Source: DAOUAG01 sp034432935 (GTDB lineage: Bacteria; Chloroflexota; Dehalococcoidia; SM23-28-2; RBG-16-64-32). Taken from it: a stretch of DNA of 34,364 nt. This document shows, piece after piece, positions 22,975-30,797 of this stretch. Where the stretch lies: NCBI GenBank assembly GCA_034432935.1, contig DAOUBD010000050.1, forward strand, positions 1 through 34,364. Reading direction: 5' to 3'. Both the position numbers and the translations under genes were made by a program. Position 1 is the first letter of the stretch, and the number at the start of each line of letters is the position of its first letter. The notes under the pieces are model-generated. The model had not been told where the DNA came from. It searched no databases and saw only the letters and a list, made by a program, of their open reading frames with translations.

Positions 22975-24828
22975 CTCAACGGGGGCGTTGGGAGCGATGG
23001 CGGCGAGGAAGGCCCGCACCAGATCGGGGTCGAGCTGGGCTCCGGCAGCGGCCAGGAGCTCCTGACACGCCTCGCTGGGGGGCACACCCAGGCGGTAAGG
23101 ACGGTCCATGGTGATGGCGGCATAGGTGTCGGCGACGGCCAGGATCCGGGACAGGTAGGGGATCTCCTCCCCCTGTAGCCCATCGGGGTAGCCCGTTCCA
23201 TCCCAGCGCTCATGGCTGTGGCGGACTATCCTGCGCACTTCCAAGGCGTTGGGAATGTCGGCGATGAGATGGCTGGCAAGCTCTAGCTGGTGCCTCACGA
23301 TCTCGGTCTCGCCGTCGCTCAGGGGCCCGGGCTTCCGCAAGATCCTCTCAGGCACGCCGATCTTGCCTACGTCGTGCAGGAGGCCCGCGAGGCGCAGCGT
23401 GCGCTGCACCGAGGGCGAGAGGCCCAAGCGCTGGGCCAACAGTACGGCGTACTCCGCCGTCCGCTCGCAGTGCGCCCGCGTATAGTTGTCGCGGCTGTGG
23501 ATCGTGTCCACCAGGTGGTCCAACAGCCCGAAGACCCCCAAGGAGCGCTGGCCCTGACCGTTGCCGGCGTGGGCAGACCCAGGTGCGCGCCCTCGACCTT
23601 TCGCTTCGTAGAGGCGCGCGTCTGCCACGGCCAGCAGCTCTTGCCGGTCCTGGGCATCGTCAGGGTAGACCGCAAACCCGCAGGAGACCCGCAGCCGGAA
23701 GACGCCCTTCACGACAGGCGCGCTCTGGGAGAGCCAGTCTTGAATCGCCTGGGCGAAGGACTGCACCTCGGCCCGGCCGGCGTCAGGCAGCACCACCATG
23801 AACTCGTCGCCACCCGACCGGCCGACGATGCCCACCCCCTCCGCCATGAGGCGGAGCTGGTCGGCGACGGACTGGAGGACCCGGTCCCCTGTGCCATGGC
23901 CAAGACTGTCATTGATGCTCTTGAAGTTATCTACATCCAGCAGGAGGACCGCCGCTTTGCGGCCGCGCCGCCCGGCCATGGCTAACAAGCGGTGCAGGTA
24001 GGAGTGGATGAAACGGCTGTTGTATAGGCCGGTGGTGAAGTCCGCGTCCGCCTGCTGCTGCATCTCCTCGAAGCGGCGCCCCCGCTCGAGGGCGAGGGCT
24101 ACCTGATTGACCAGAACGCCCAGCATCTCCCAGCGGTCGCGGCTCCACGACGAGCCATCGGCCTCGATCTCCAAGACGCCCTGGGGCTGGCCGGAGGCCG
24201 CCATAGGGAGAAAAACGCTGAAGGGGCCCTGGGGCGGCGCCGACGCGTCCACCGCCGCCGGCTCGCCGCCAGCCGCCACTATGACCGGAGCGCCCCGCCG
24301 TACGGCGTTGCGGGCTAGGATCGCCCGCTGGGTGACGGACAGGCCCGGACCACCCGCAGCGTGGCCGCAGGGGCAACGCGCGAGAGTAGGCTCCGCGGGC
24401 TCGCCGCTGGCATCCGGCCTCCAGTAGACCACATGGGAGGCGCCCAGCTCTTCTACGAAGAAGTCCAGCGCCCGGCCGGCGATCCGGCGGCCACGGTTCT
24501 CAGAGGCGAGCGACTCGCAGAGGCGGCCTAGGAGCCACATCTGTTCGTTGCGCCCAGCCAGCCCAGAGGCGCTCAAACTGGCGAAGGCCTGGGCCCGTGC
24601 CGCCCGGGAGATCGCCAGGAGCTGAAGCCAGAGCTGGACGACGACGAGGCCGGAGGCGGCGAGCCCCGCCACCCCCAAGGTCCGCGGCGGCAACGGCGCC
24701 AGTTCCTTCGAAACCAGCGCGCCAGAAACGAAACTGAGGACCACAGCCGCCGCCAGACTAGCCCCGAGTATGAACTTGACAACCAGCCCCGGCCAGGAGC
24801 CGCCTCTCTCGCCTTCCGCGTGACTCAT
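22927..24828 (-). CDS. Membrane GAF-GGDEF-HD-GYP cyclic-di-GMP turnover protein
   Basis: A 633-residue protein. Two hydrophobic segments (about 14-38 and 50-72) anchor it, a GAF-like sensor covers about 97-250, and a GGDEF domain follows with intact SGGDEF at 338-343. The HD-GYP domain has H485-D486 (HDVGKIG) and GYP at 546-548 (ERWDGTGYPDG). Both synthesis (GGDEF) and hydrolysis (HD-GYP) of cyclic-di-GMP seem possible. I see no RxxD inhibitory site just before SGGDEF. It starts with ATG 24828 behind GGGGGTGAG, 28 bases after the sigma-like gene, so the two are probably co-transcribed. Its 3' end is duplicated 1023 bases downstream. Confidence 0.93.
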   Translation of the reverse strand: MSHAEGERGGSWPGLVVKFILGASLAAAVVLSFVSGALVSKELAPLPPRTLGVAGLAASGLVVVQLWLQLLAISRAARAQAFASLSASGLAGRNEQMWLLGRLCESLASENRGRRIAGRALDFFVEELGASHVVYWRPDASGEPAEPTLARCPCGHAAGGPGLSVTQRAILARNAVRRGAPVIVAAGGEPAAVDASAPPQGPFSVFLPMAASGQPQGVLEIEADGSSWSRDRWEMLGVLVNQVALALERGRRFEEMQQQADADFTTGLYNSRFIHSYLHRLLAMAGRRGRKAAVLLLDVDNFKSINDSLGHGTGDRVLQSVADQLRLMAEGVGIVGRSGGDEFMVVLPDAGRAEVQSFAQAIQDWLSQSAPVVKGVFRLRVSCGFAVYPDDAQDRQELLAVADARLYEAKGRGRAPGSAHAGNGQGQRSLGVFGLLDHLVDTIHSRDNYTRAHCERTAEYAVLLAQRLGLSPSVQRTLRLAGLLHDVGKIGVPERILRKPGPLSDGETEIVRHQLELASHLIADIPNALEVRRIVRHSHERWDGTGYPDGLQGEEIPYLSRILAVADTYAAITMDRPYRLGVPPSEACQELLAAAGAQLDPDLVRAFLAAIAPNAPVEPGARAETTFDQAAAS

Positions 24829-24856
24829 CTCACCCCCTGAGCCAGATGGGCGATGC

Positions 24857-25318
24857 TTACGGCCGGAGGGCCCCCGCCTGGACCGAGGCCGCGCCGGACC
24901 GGAGCTTCCTCAGTCCTTGCAAGAGGGTGGCCACAACGTCCCGCTCCTCCATCTTCAGAAGACGGGCGATCTCCCCACGGCACATCTGAGCGTCGAAGAC
25001 CAAGCCCACCACCTCGCGCTCGCGGGCCGTGAGGCCTTCGGGGGACCTCCTAATGTCCTGGCTCCTGCCCCGGCAAGCCTTTCGGGCCAGTCCGAAAAGG
25101 ACTACGGTGAACTCCTCGTCGGCGATCTCGCCAGGATAAGCGAAGGCCCGCGCGAAGCTCTCCACCGCGATGTCCCTGGCCCGGGCATCGCTAGCGACCC
25201 ACGGCCGGACATAAGCGAAGAGACGCGGGAAATAGTGGCCGAACCGTTGGCGCCGCCGTTCGTCTTCGGTGGCAACTGGCCTATCACCGGCCGTGGCGCT
25301 GAACCTCTTGAGCCCCAT
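24857..25318 (-). CDS. Small sigma-70/ECF-like factor
   Basis: A 153-residue protein with a region-2-like first half (RQRFGHYFPRLFAYVRPWV, then ARDIAVESFARAFAYP) and a region-4-like helix-turn-helix (LTAREREVVGLVFDAQMCR, then GEIARLLKMEERDVVATLLQGLRKLR). The length fits a compact extracytoplasmic-function sigma factor, though region 2 is divergent and the binding residues cannot be confirmed by eye. The ATG follows AGGGAGG by five bases. No anti-sigma gene is adjacent. It precedes the GAF-GGDEF-HD-GYP gene and may control it. Confidence 0.75.
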   Translation of the reverse strand: MGLKRFSATAGDRPVATEDERRRQRFGHYFPRLFAYVRPWVASDARARDIAVESFARAFAYPGEIADEEFTVVLFGLARKACRGRSQDIRRSPEGLTAREREVVGLVFDAQMCRGEIARLLKMEERDVVATLLQGLRKLRSGAASVQAGALRP

Positions 25319-25459
25319 CTCTGCCTCCCTGATAACCGTTCTTGAACCTAGCCTAGCAGAGGACAGGCAGGGTGTGACAATCTGGGAGTGCAGAGCCGGT
25401 TGAGGGCTGGTTTAGGCTTGGTAAAGGGCCGTAAGCTCTCGCGCAGGCCCCAGGGTGGC

Positions 25460-26239
25460 TTACGACTCTTCGTTCTCGATGAGCGGCTGGAGAGGGTCGC
25501 CTTCCCTGGCCCTGGAACGGCGCTCCAGCATGTAGCCAAAGCCGCGGACACAAAGGATGTATGGGTTCTCCGATCGGGAGTCGTTGAGTTTTCGGCGCAG
25601 GTTGGCGATGTGCACCTTCACCAGGTTCTGGGCATCCCGCTCACTGTAGTCGTGCTGGTGCACTGCGGAAAGCAGCGCCCTGGGGTCCACCACCCGCCCG
25701 GCCTGCTGGGCCAAGACGGCCAAGAGCCGGAACTCCGTGGGAGTCAAGGCCACCGGCCGGCCCTTCATCATCACCTGGTACTTCTCCAGGTCCAGCACCA
25801 TATCGCGTATGACGATGGTGCCGCCGCTGCGGGCCGAGGGCTGCGCCCGCCGCAGCAACGCCCGCACACGCGCCGCGAATACCGCCGGATCGACCCGCGA
25901 GACGACGGCGTCATCGGCCCCGGCGTCCAGGACCGGGATCAGATCGCCCTCGCGGTACATGACCACCATCATCGGCACCTCTTGGAGATCCCGCATCACC
26001 CGGCAGGCCCGCACGGCGAAGGCCGCATTCCGCTGGGCGATGACCAGGAGCCCCGGCGGCTGCTGCCGCGAGATCTCGAACAGCTCGTGTAGCTCCCGGC
26101 AGCCGTGGGTCTCCATCCCCATCGCCCCCAGGACGTCGCCTAGCGATGGCGACCAAACCTCAGGATCCCCCAGTATGTAGGCGGCGCGCGCACCGACGCC
26201 CGCAACGCTGGGAGCAGCGATATCTGTGGACAGCTTCAT
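25460..26239 (-). CDS. OmpR/PhoB-type regulator with degenerate receiver domain
   Basis: A 259-residue protein. Residues 18-132 have receiver-domain shape, but the third strand reads PPGLLVIAQRN, with A68 where the phosphorylated aspartate should be. The usual lysine after strand 5 also appears missing (VVSRVDP). Residues 141-240 form a winged-helix DNA-binding domain (LTPTEFRLLAVLAQQAGRVV, then VKVHIANLRRKL and YILCVRGFGYML). It likely binds DNA without phosphorylation. No histidine kinase is adjacent. The bases to the next gene (26240-26496) show no clear regulatory site to me. Confidence 0.88.
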   Translation of the reverse strand: MKLSTDIAAPSVAGVGARAAYILGDPEVWSPSLGDVLGAMGMETHGCRELHELFEISRQQPPGLLVIAQRNAAFAVRACRVMRDLQEVPMMVVMYREGDLIPVLDAGADDAVVSRVDPAVFAARVRALLRRAQPSARSGGTIVIRDMVLDLEKYQVMMKGRPVALTPTEFRLLAVLAQQAGRVVDPRALLSAVHQHDYSERDAQNLVKVHIANLRRKLNDSRSENPYILCVRGFGYMLERRSRAREGDPLQPLIENEES

Positions 26240-26496
26240 ATCCGGTCTTCCGCCCCTTCTGACCTTCTAAACAGTGGGACGGCCGAGGATACGCCGACGT
26301 TACAGACCAAACGAGCGATTTCCGCCTATTGACGAGCCAATACGAGGCCGATTACAGTCCAGAACAGCCTCGGTCCTGCGTTGACATGCCGCCTGCCGCT
26401 CTGCTACGGTTCAGCCACTCCAGCGCGGAGCCACCCGGCGGGCAAGGGTGGCCGGTCCTGAAATGCAGGGCTGATTTATCTCTCGGGAGGTGGCCC

Positions 26497-27210
26497 ATGG
26501 CCGAACAGGTTGTACCCGGCGTATACGCCGTCAAGATTCGCGGAGGGTACGTAAACGCCTACCTCATCATTCAAGACAAAGCTGTGCTGGTAGACTCCGG
26601 CCTGCCAAGACAGGCGGCCAAGATCTTGGCCAGCCTCCGGGCGGCTGGAGGGAAACCGGAGGACCTAGGCCACATTCTGGTCACCCACCACCATGTGGAC
26701 CATGCAGGCAGCCTGGCCGCGCTGGCCGAAGCCACCGGGGCGCAGATCTACGTGCATCCACTGGACGCGCCCATCGTGCGAGGAGAAAGGGACGTTCCTG
26801 GCCCCAACCCCGGCAGCAAACTGGGGAAGGTGCTCGGGCCCTTGGTCATGCGTCTTACCCCCCGGCGCCTGCCGGCTGTGACCGTGGGCCACGAGGTCTC
26901 TGACGGGGAGGAGCTGCCGCTGGCCGGAGGCGTGACGGTGATCCACACCCCTGGGCACACCGCAGGCCACACCGCCTACCTCTGGCGCCAAGGCGGGGGC
27001 GTATTGTTTGCCGGCGATGCCGCAGGCAACATCTTCGGCCGCCTGGGCCCTCCCTTCGGCATGTTCACCGAAGATATGGCCCAGGCCAAGGAGAGCATCC
27101 GCAAGCTGGCCGCCTTGGAGTTCGATACCGCTTGCTTCGGCCACGGGGGCGTCATCACGGGCAAGGCCCACGCCGCCTTCCGCCGGTACATCGAGAGGAT
27201 GGCACGCTAG
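26497..27210 (+). CDS. Metallo-beta-lactamase-fold hydrolase
   Basis: A 237-residue MBL-fold protein. VTHHHVDHAGS at 62-72 gives the HxHxDH dinuclear metal motif (H64, H66, D68, H69). VIHTPGHTAGHTAYL near residue 148 supplies the next histidine, LFAGDAAGN near residue 170 the bridging aspartate, and CFGHGG near residue 214 the last histidine. It resembles glyoxalase-II-type hydrolases; the substrate is unknown. The start is ATG 26497 behind GGGAGGTGG. In-frame codons upstream reach 26329 but lack a ribosome site. It converges with thiE, and the two stops overlap. Confidence 0.92.
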   Translation: MAEQVVPGVYAVKIRGGYVNAYLIIQDKAVLVDSGLPRQAAKILASLRAAGGKPEDLGHILVTHHHVDHAGSLAALAEATGAQIYVHPLDAPIVRGERDVPGPNPGSKLGKVLGPLVMRLTPRRLPAVTVGHEVSDGEELPLAGGVTVIHTPGHTAGHTAYLWRQGGGVLFAGDAAGNIFGRLGPPFGMFTEDMAQAKESIRKLAALEFDTACFGHGGVITGKAHAAFRRYIERMAR

Positions 27211-27827
27211 GGGAAGCGGGCTGCCAGCCGCCGCGCGGCCTGCCGCACGTCCGGGGCGGCAGACACCGCCGCGATCACCGCCACCATGTCGGCTCCGGCC
27301 GCCAGCACGGCATCGATGTTCGATTCGTTTATGCCGCCGATGGCGCACACAGGGAGCGAGACGGCAGCCTTCACCGCTCGAAGCGTGTCCAGCGTGGCAG
27401 GACGGGTGTCCGCCTTCGAGCCGGTGGGGAACAGCCGGCCGACAGACACGTAGTCCGCGCCCTCGGCCTCCGCACGCCGCGCCTCCTCTGGATTGTTCGT
27501 GGAGCAGCCCACGATGAAGCCGGCGGGCACGATGCGCCGCACGGCGGCCACCGGCAGGTCCTTCTGGCCGACATGTACGCCGTCCGCACCGCAGGCCAGG
27601 GCCAGATCCGCATGGTCGTTCACGATGAAGAGGGCGTCCGCCTGGCGGCACAGGCCCGCCAGCGCCTCCGCCAAAGGGAGTTGCAGGCCCTTCTCACGCC
27701 CCTTGTCCCGCAGTTGTAGCAATCGCGCCCCGCCTTCGAGGGCGTCGCGGGCAACGGCCAGCGGCTCGCGCCCGCCCATGAGGGCGGGGTCGATGATCAC
27801 ATACAGGCCGCGGAGCTGCTCACGCAT
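27207..27827 (-). CDS. thiE: Thiamine-phosphate synthase
   Basis: A 206-residue ThiE that joins hydroxymethylpyrimidine pyrophosphate to thiazole phosphate. Catalytic marks are LLQLRDK near residue 36, VNDHADLALACGADGVHVGQKDLP (with both magnesium-binding aspartates), GCSTNNPEEA, and GRLFPTGSKADT with the pyrophosphate-binding lysine. The complete set contrasts with the thiE-like gene at 30794, which lacks these acids. The ATG at 27827 is chosen because codons further upstream lie in palindromic repeats. It stands apart from the thiC operon and has no visible riboswitch of its own. Confidence 0.94.
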   Translation of the reverse strand: MREQLRGLYVIIDPALMGGREPLAVARDALEGGARLLQLRDKGREKGLQLPLAEALAGLCRQADALFIVNDHADLALACGADGVHVGQKDLPVAAVRRIVPAGFIVGCSTNNPEEARRAEAEGADYVSVGRLFPTGSKADTRPATLDTLRAVKAAVSLPVCAIGGINESNIDAVLAAGADMVAVIAAVSAAPDVRQAARRLAARFP

Positions 27828-27840
27828 TTGGTTGGAGCTT

Positions 27841-27935
27841 CCCCAGCCTGAAGGCTGGCATTCACGGACGTATGCGGGGCTGCCACCCCAGCCTGAAGGC
27901 GGTATTCTAGGGCCTCCCCAGCCTGAAGGCTGGGG
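27841..27935. repeat. Three CCAGCC-TGAA-GGCTGG palindromes upstream of thiE
   Basis: Copies lie at 27841-27858 (nearly complete), 27886-27902 (right arm damaged) and 27916-27935 (perfect 8-bp stem CCCCAGCC/GGCTGGGG with TGAA loop). They share the family of the thiO-thiS repeats at 30418-30585. They precede thiE by 13 bases. They are probably a dispersed REP-like element, with possible effects on mRNA folding. Confidence 0.8.
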
Positions 27936-27964
27936 CACTCGAGTCCAATCGTTGGCAGCGGGCG

Positions 27965-27994
27965 TTGACAGGGCGGGCTGTGCGCTACTATGTT
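27965..27994 (+). promoter_or_regulatory. Possible sigma-70 promoter for the small membrane protein
   Basis: A perfect TTGACA at 27965-27970 is followed after 18 bases by TATGTT (27989-27994), or after 15 by TACTAT (27986-27991). The -10 overlaps the first ATG of the membrane-protein frame, which would favour its second ATG at 28005 as a near-leaderless start. Spacing is not ideal. Confidence 0.35.
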
Positions 27995-28301
27995 CGCAAC
28001 GGTCATGAGCGCGCGCGCTTTCGCCAACTGGCTTGCCCCCATCGGCTGGCTGGTGCTCGTCGGCGGCTGGATCATCGCCGTCATCGCCTTTCTGGCCATC
28101 GGCACGGAGACCTGCACGACTGTGGCGGTGCCTCTGGGCGGCCAGGTGAAGGCCTGCACCGACACAACGTCCAGCTCCGTGATCCTCTTTACGGTCATCG
28201 GCTTCGCCGCGACCTTGGGCTCGGTCTTCCTTTTCGCCCTGCGCTATATGCTGCTGGCCATGGAAAGCATCGCCGAGAACACGCGGCAGCGCAACCGTTG
28301 A
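27990..28301 (+). CDS. Small membrane protein, unknown function
   Basis: A 103-residue protein that I do not recognise. Two hydrophobic segments are clear: LAPIGWLVLVGGWIIAVIAFL (about 15-35) and ILFTVIGFAATLGSVFLFAL (about 65-84). They are separated by a polar loop with two cysteines (CTTVAVPLGGQVKAC) that could form a disulfide outside the cell. The C-terminus is charged and cytosolic-like. The first ATG (27990) has no ribosome site and lies in the presumed -10 box, so the second ATG at 28005 may be the real start. It precedes the LOG gene on the same strand. A minus-strand frame across 27797-28198 is dismissed as it reads through the palindromes. Confidence 0.6.
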   Translation: MFATVMSARAFANWLAPIGWLVLVGGWIIAVIAFLAIGTETCTTVAVPLGGQVKACTDTTSSSVILFTVIGFAATLGSVFLFALRYMLLAMESIAENTRQRNR

Positions 28302-28377
28302 CGCGTCAGCGCTTCAGAGCCTGCGTGCGGCCACCGTCCTTGTAGCTGGATACGCCCGGTGGTATCTTCGCCCTGGA

Positions 28378-29130
28378 GTGAGCGGCGACCCACCTGCTGA
28401 GAGACCCCCGGAAGGAAACGAGCGCAGGTTCCTGTCCGGGCCCCAGAACCGGGGTTCGGAGTTCCTGCGGGTGATGCGCATCGCGGCGGAGTTCATCCAG
28501 GGCTTCCGGCGTTTTCATTTCTTGGGCCCCTGCGTAACGGTGTTCGGCTCCGCCCGTTTCCCAGAGGAACACCCTTACTACGCCATGGCCAGGGAGACGG
28601 GGCGGCTGTTGGCAGAGGCGGGGTTCACCGTCATGACGGGCGGCGGGCCGGGGATCATGGAGGCCGCCAACCGGGGGGCCAAGGAGGCCGGCGGCCTGTC
28701 CATCGGCTGCAACATCGATCTGCCGCAGGAGCAGAAGCCGAACCCCTACCTGGACCACTGGATCACCTTCAAGCACTTCTACGTGCGCAAGGTGATGCTG
28801 GTGAAGTACTCCTACGCCTTCATCGCCATGCCCGGCGGGTTTGGCACCATGGACGAGGTGTTCGAGACCGTAACCCTGATCCAGACGGGGAAGATCAAGG
28901 ACTTCCCCGTGGTGCTCCTGGACTCCGGATATTGGGACCCGTTGGTGCGCTTCATGCGGGAGACGCTGGTGAGGGAGGGCACAATCGACCCCGCGGACCT
29001 GGAGCTGATCGATGTCATGGACTCCCCCCAGGGGGCCGTGAGCCGCATCAAGGAGGTCGCCATCCGGCGCTTTGGCCTAACCTATGCCAAGCGGCCCCGC
29101 CGCCGCTGGTTCCTCCTGGAGCGCGATTGA
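28378..29130 (+). CDS. LOG-family nucleoside 5'-monophosphate phosphoribohydrolase
   Basis: A 250-residue LOG-family Rossmann protein. VTVFGSARFPEEHPYY near residue 53, VMTGGGPGIMEAANRGA near 84 and the signature MPGGFGTMDEVFE near 149 are all present. LOG proteins hydrolyse nucleoside monophosphates to base and ribose phosphate; the group is often mislabelled lysine decarboxylase. The start is given as GTG 28378. A later ATG at 28474 would remove a 32-residue proline/charge-rich leader and is also possible. Its neighbours are not obviously linked. Confidence 0.88.
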   Translation: MSGDPPAERPPEGNERRFLSGPQNRGSEFLRVMRIAAEFIQGFRRFHFLGPCVTVFGSARFPEEHPYYAMARETGRLLAEAGFTVMTGGGPGIMEAANRGAKEAGGLSIGCNIDLPQEQKPNPYLDHWITFKHFYVRKVMLVKYSYAFIAMPGGFGTMDEVFETVTLIQTGKIKDFPVVLLDSGYWDPLVRFMRETLVREGTIDPADLELIDVMDSPQGAVSRIKEVAIRRFGLTYAKRPRRRWFLLERD

Positions 29131-29189
29131 CCGGGCCGGGACCCAGGCAGATAACGGTCCGCTAATTCGTTCAGCCACCGGGCCATTGA

Positions 29190-29312
29190 AAGCAGACGCA
29201 GACCGCGAACTGCGACGACGCCATCGACGCCGTCGATGCGCTGTTCATCCTGCGGCACGTGGCGGGCCTCACGGTCAACCTGCGGCCCGGGTGCCCAGCA
29301 ACAGGGGCTTAG
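29190..29312 (+). pseudogene. Relic of a dockerin-like C-terminus
   Basis: After a TGA at 29187, forty codons read KQTQTANCDDAIDAVDAL, then FILRHVAGLTVNLRPGC and PATGA, ending in TAG (29310-29312). The DxxDAxDALFILRHVAGL pattern is a calcium-loop dockerin-like repeat seen at the C-terminus of large secreted proteins in some Chloroflexota (family knowledge, matched by eye). There is no start codon or gene body; the rest has been lost. Its stop lies over the 3' end of thiO on the other strand. Confidence 0.6.
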
Positions 29313-30403
29313 CCGAAACGCTCCGCCCGGAAGGGCGTCAGATCCACGTCCGTCCTGCCCTCGCACACGAGCTGTGCGATGAGGCGGCCCGTCACCGGCG
29401 CCAGGAGGATGCCGTTCCGAAAGTGGCCCGTGGCCACGTAGACGTTCTCCCACCCCGGCAGACGGCCGATGATGGGCAAACCGTCCGGCGAGGCGGGCCG
29501 CAGGCCGGCCCAGGCGCTGGAGACATCGGCGTGCCGCAGCGCCGGCACGGCGTCCGCCGCCATGCGGCGCAAGCCCGAGAGACCCGCCCGGGTGGTGCGG
29601 CGGCGGAAACCCACGTCCTCCACCGTGGCGCCGGCGAAGACGAAGCCGCCAGCCTTGGGTACCAGATACCCATCCTCGCCCCAGACCATGTGTCGCAACC
29701 CCGGCCACTGGTAGGCGATCATCTGGCCCCGCATGGGCCTCACCGGCACCTTGGCCCCCAGCCTGGCCGCCAGCGCCTGCGTCCACGGGCCGCCGGCCAA
29801 GACGAAAGCATCGGCAGCCACGAGACCAGCGCCCGTACGCACCCCCTCTGCTCGCCAGTGGCGGCAGGCGAATCCGGTCACGTTCGCGCCGGTCCGCACC
29901 TCGGCCCCGCGGTTCCCGGCGGCCGCGGCCAGCGCTTGGGTCAGGAGCCCCGGGTTAACGTGGCTCTCGCCGGGCAGGTACGTGGCGCCCAGGATGTCAG
30001 GCGACAGGGCCGGCTCCAGGGAGCGCAGCGCGCCCGACTCCACCCACTCTGCTTCCCCGCCCTGCTCCTGGTGCCACCGGGCGTAAGAACGCATGGCACG
30101 AGCGCGGCCCTCGGTCTCGGCCAGCAGGAGGATGCCGGGCGAGAGGTGCTGCACGTCGATGCCGGACTCTGCCTGGATGGCGGCCACAAGGCTGGGGTAT
30201 AGGTCCAGGCTAGCCCGGCATAGGTCGCGAAAGGGCCCCGGCGGGACCGATTCCAGCGGCGGGATCAGCATCCCGGCAGCAGCTCCCGAGGCCTCGCCGG
30301 CGATGCCGTCCCGCTCCAGGACAACCGGGCGGGCGCCAGCCTTCGCCAGGTAGTAGGCGGCAGCGCAACCGATGACGCCGCCGCCAACGATGACGATTCT
30401 CAT
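29309..30403 (-). CDS. thiO: Glycine oxidase ThiO (FAD-dependent)
   Basis: A 364-residue DAO-family flavoenzyme that oxidises glycine to the iminoacetate used for the thiazole ring. MRIVIVGGGVIGCAAAYYLA is the N-terminal FAD-binding fold. GEASGAAAGMLIPP near residue 36, VRPMRGQMIAYQ in the middle, and WAGLRPASPDGLPIIGRLPG with ATGHFRNGILLAPVTG near the C-terminus match ThiO. The ATG at 30403 is preferred; a GTG 15 bases upstream is in frame. It follows thiS across 145 bases containing palindromes, probably still in the thiC operon. Use of oxygen-dependent ThiO rather than ThiH suggests an aerobic or microaerobic lifestyle. Confidence 0.93.
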   Translation of the reverse strand: MRIVIVGGGVIGCAAAYYLAKAGARPVVLERDGIAGEASGAAAGMLIPPLESVPPGPFRDLCRASLDLYPSLVAAIQAESGIDVQHLSPGILLLAETEGRARAMRSYARWHQEQGGEAEWVESGALRSLEPALSPDILGATYLPGESHVNPGLLTQALAAAAGNRGAEVRTGANVTGFACRHWRAEGVRTGAGLVAADAFVLAGGPWTQALAARLGAKVPVRPMRGQMIAYQWPGLRHMVWGEDGYLVPKAGGFVFAGATVEDVGFRRRTTRAGLSGLRRMAADAVPALRHADVSSAWAGLRPASPDGLPIIGRLPGWENVYVATGHFRNGILLAPVTGRLIAQLVCEGRTDVDLTPFRAERFG

Positions 30404-30417
30404 AGGGAGTCCCACCA

Positions 30418-30585
30418 CCGCGGCCTAAAGGCCGCGGCATCGCCTACGCGCCGACAGACCTCGGGCCGCCACCGCAGCCTGAAGGCCGCGGCATCCCCTA
30501 CGCTCGGATGCATGCCCCAGCCTTTAGGCTGGGGTGGCCCACCAACCATCAGCCATCGATACATGCCCCAGCCTTCAGGCTGGGG
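30418..30585. repeat. Four palindromes between thiO and thiS, one inside the thiS coding end
   Basis: The copies are 30418-30437 (CCGCGGCC/GGCCGCGG stem), 30472-30491 (the same with one mismatch), 30515-30534 (CCCCAGCC/GGCTGGGG, loop TTTA) and 30566-30585 (the same stem, loop TTCA). The last lies within thiS and encodes its C-terminal extension. Two subfamilies are visible, CCCCAGCC and CCGCGGCC. They belong with the repeats upstream of thiE. Confidence 0.85.
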
Positions 30586-30797
30586 CGGCGGTCCGCCCCG
30601 CCGCCCACGGCCCGCACGATCTCGACCGTATCGCCATCACCGATGACGACGTCCGGCCATTGCCGGCGGGGAACGACCTCCCCGTTGACGGCTACGGCCA
30701 CCTGCTGCGGGTTCACGCCCAAGAGCTCCAGGAGCGCCGAAACGGTGACCCTCGTCTCCAGATCTCTCGCCTTGCCGTTGAGGGTGATGGTGATCAT
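30549..30797 (-). CDS. thiS: Sulfur carrier protein ThiS with C-terminal extension
   Basis: An 82-residue ubiquitin-like ThiS. Residues 1-67 match the family (MITITLNGKARDLETRVTVS, then VAVAVNGEVVPRRQWPD and GDGDTVEIVRAVGGG). ThiS normally ends in Gly-Gly, which is adenylated and converted to a thiocarboxylate that donates sulfur to ThiG. Here GGG at 65-67 is followed by 15 more residues (ADRRPSLKAGACIDG), most of them read from a palindromic repeat. The glycine end would therefore be blocked unless the tail is cut off. Its ATG overlaps the tenI TGA as ATGA. No thiF (activating enzyme) is seen in the window. A sequencing error near 30596 is possible but not evident. Confidence 0.88.
   Translation of the reverse strand: MITITLNGKARDLETRVTVSALLELLGVNPQQVAVAVNGEVVPRRQWPDVVIGDGDTVEIVRAVGGGADRRPSLKAGACIDG

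Noticed and set aside
27797..28198. Minus-strand 133-residue frame containing repeated 'LQAGE' segments
   Set aside because: The segments are translations of the palindromic repeats, and the frame overlaps a plausible plus-strand membrane protein.
30418..30585. CRISPR array
   Set aside because: Units are short self-complementary palindromes with uneven spacing (23 to 34 bases) and variable arms; no cas genes are present.
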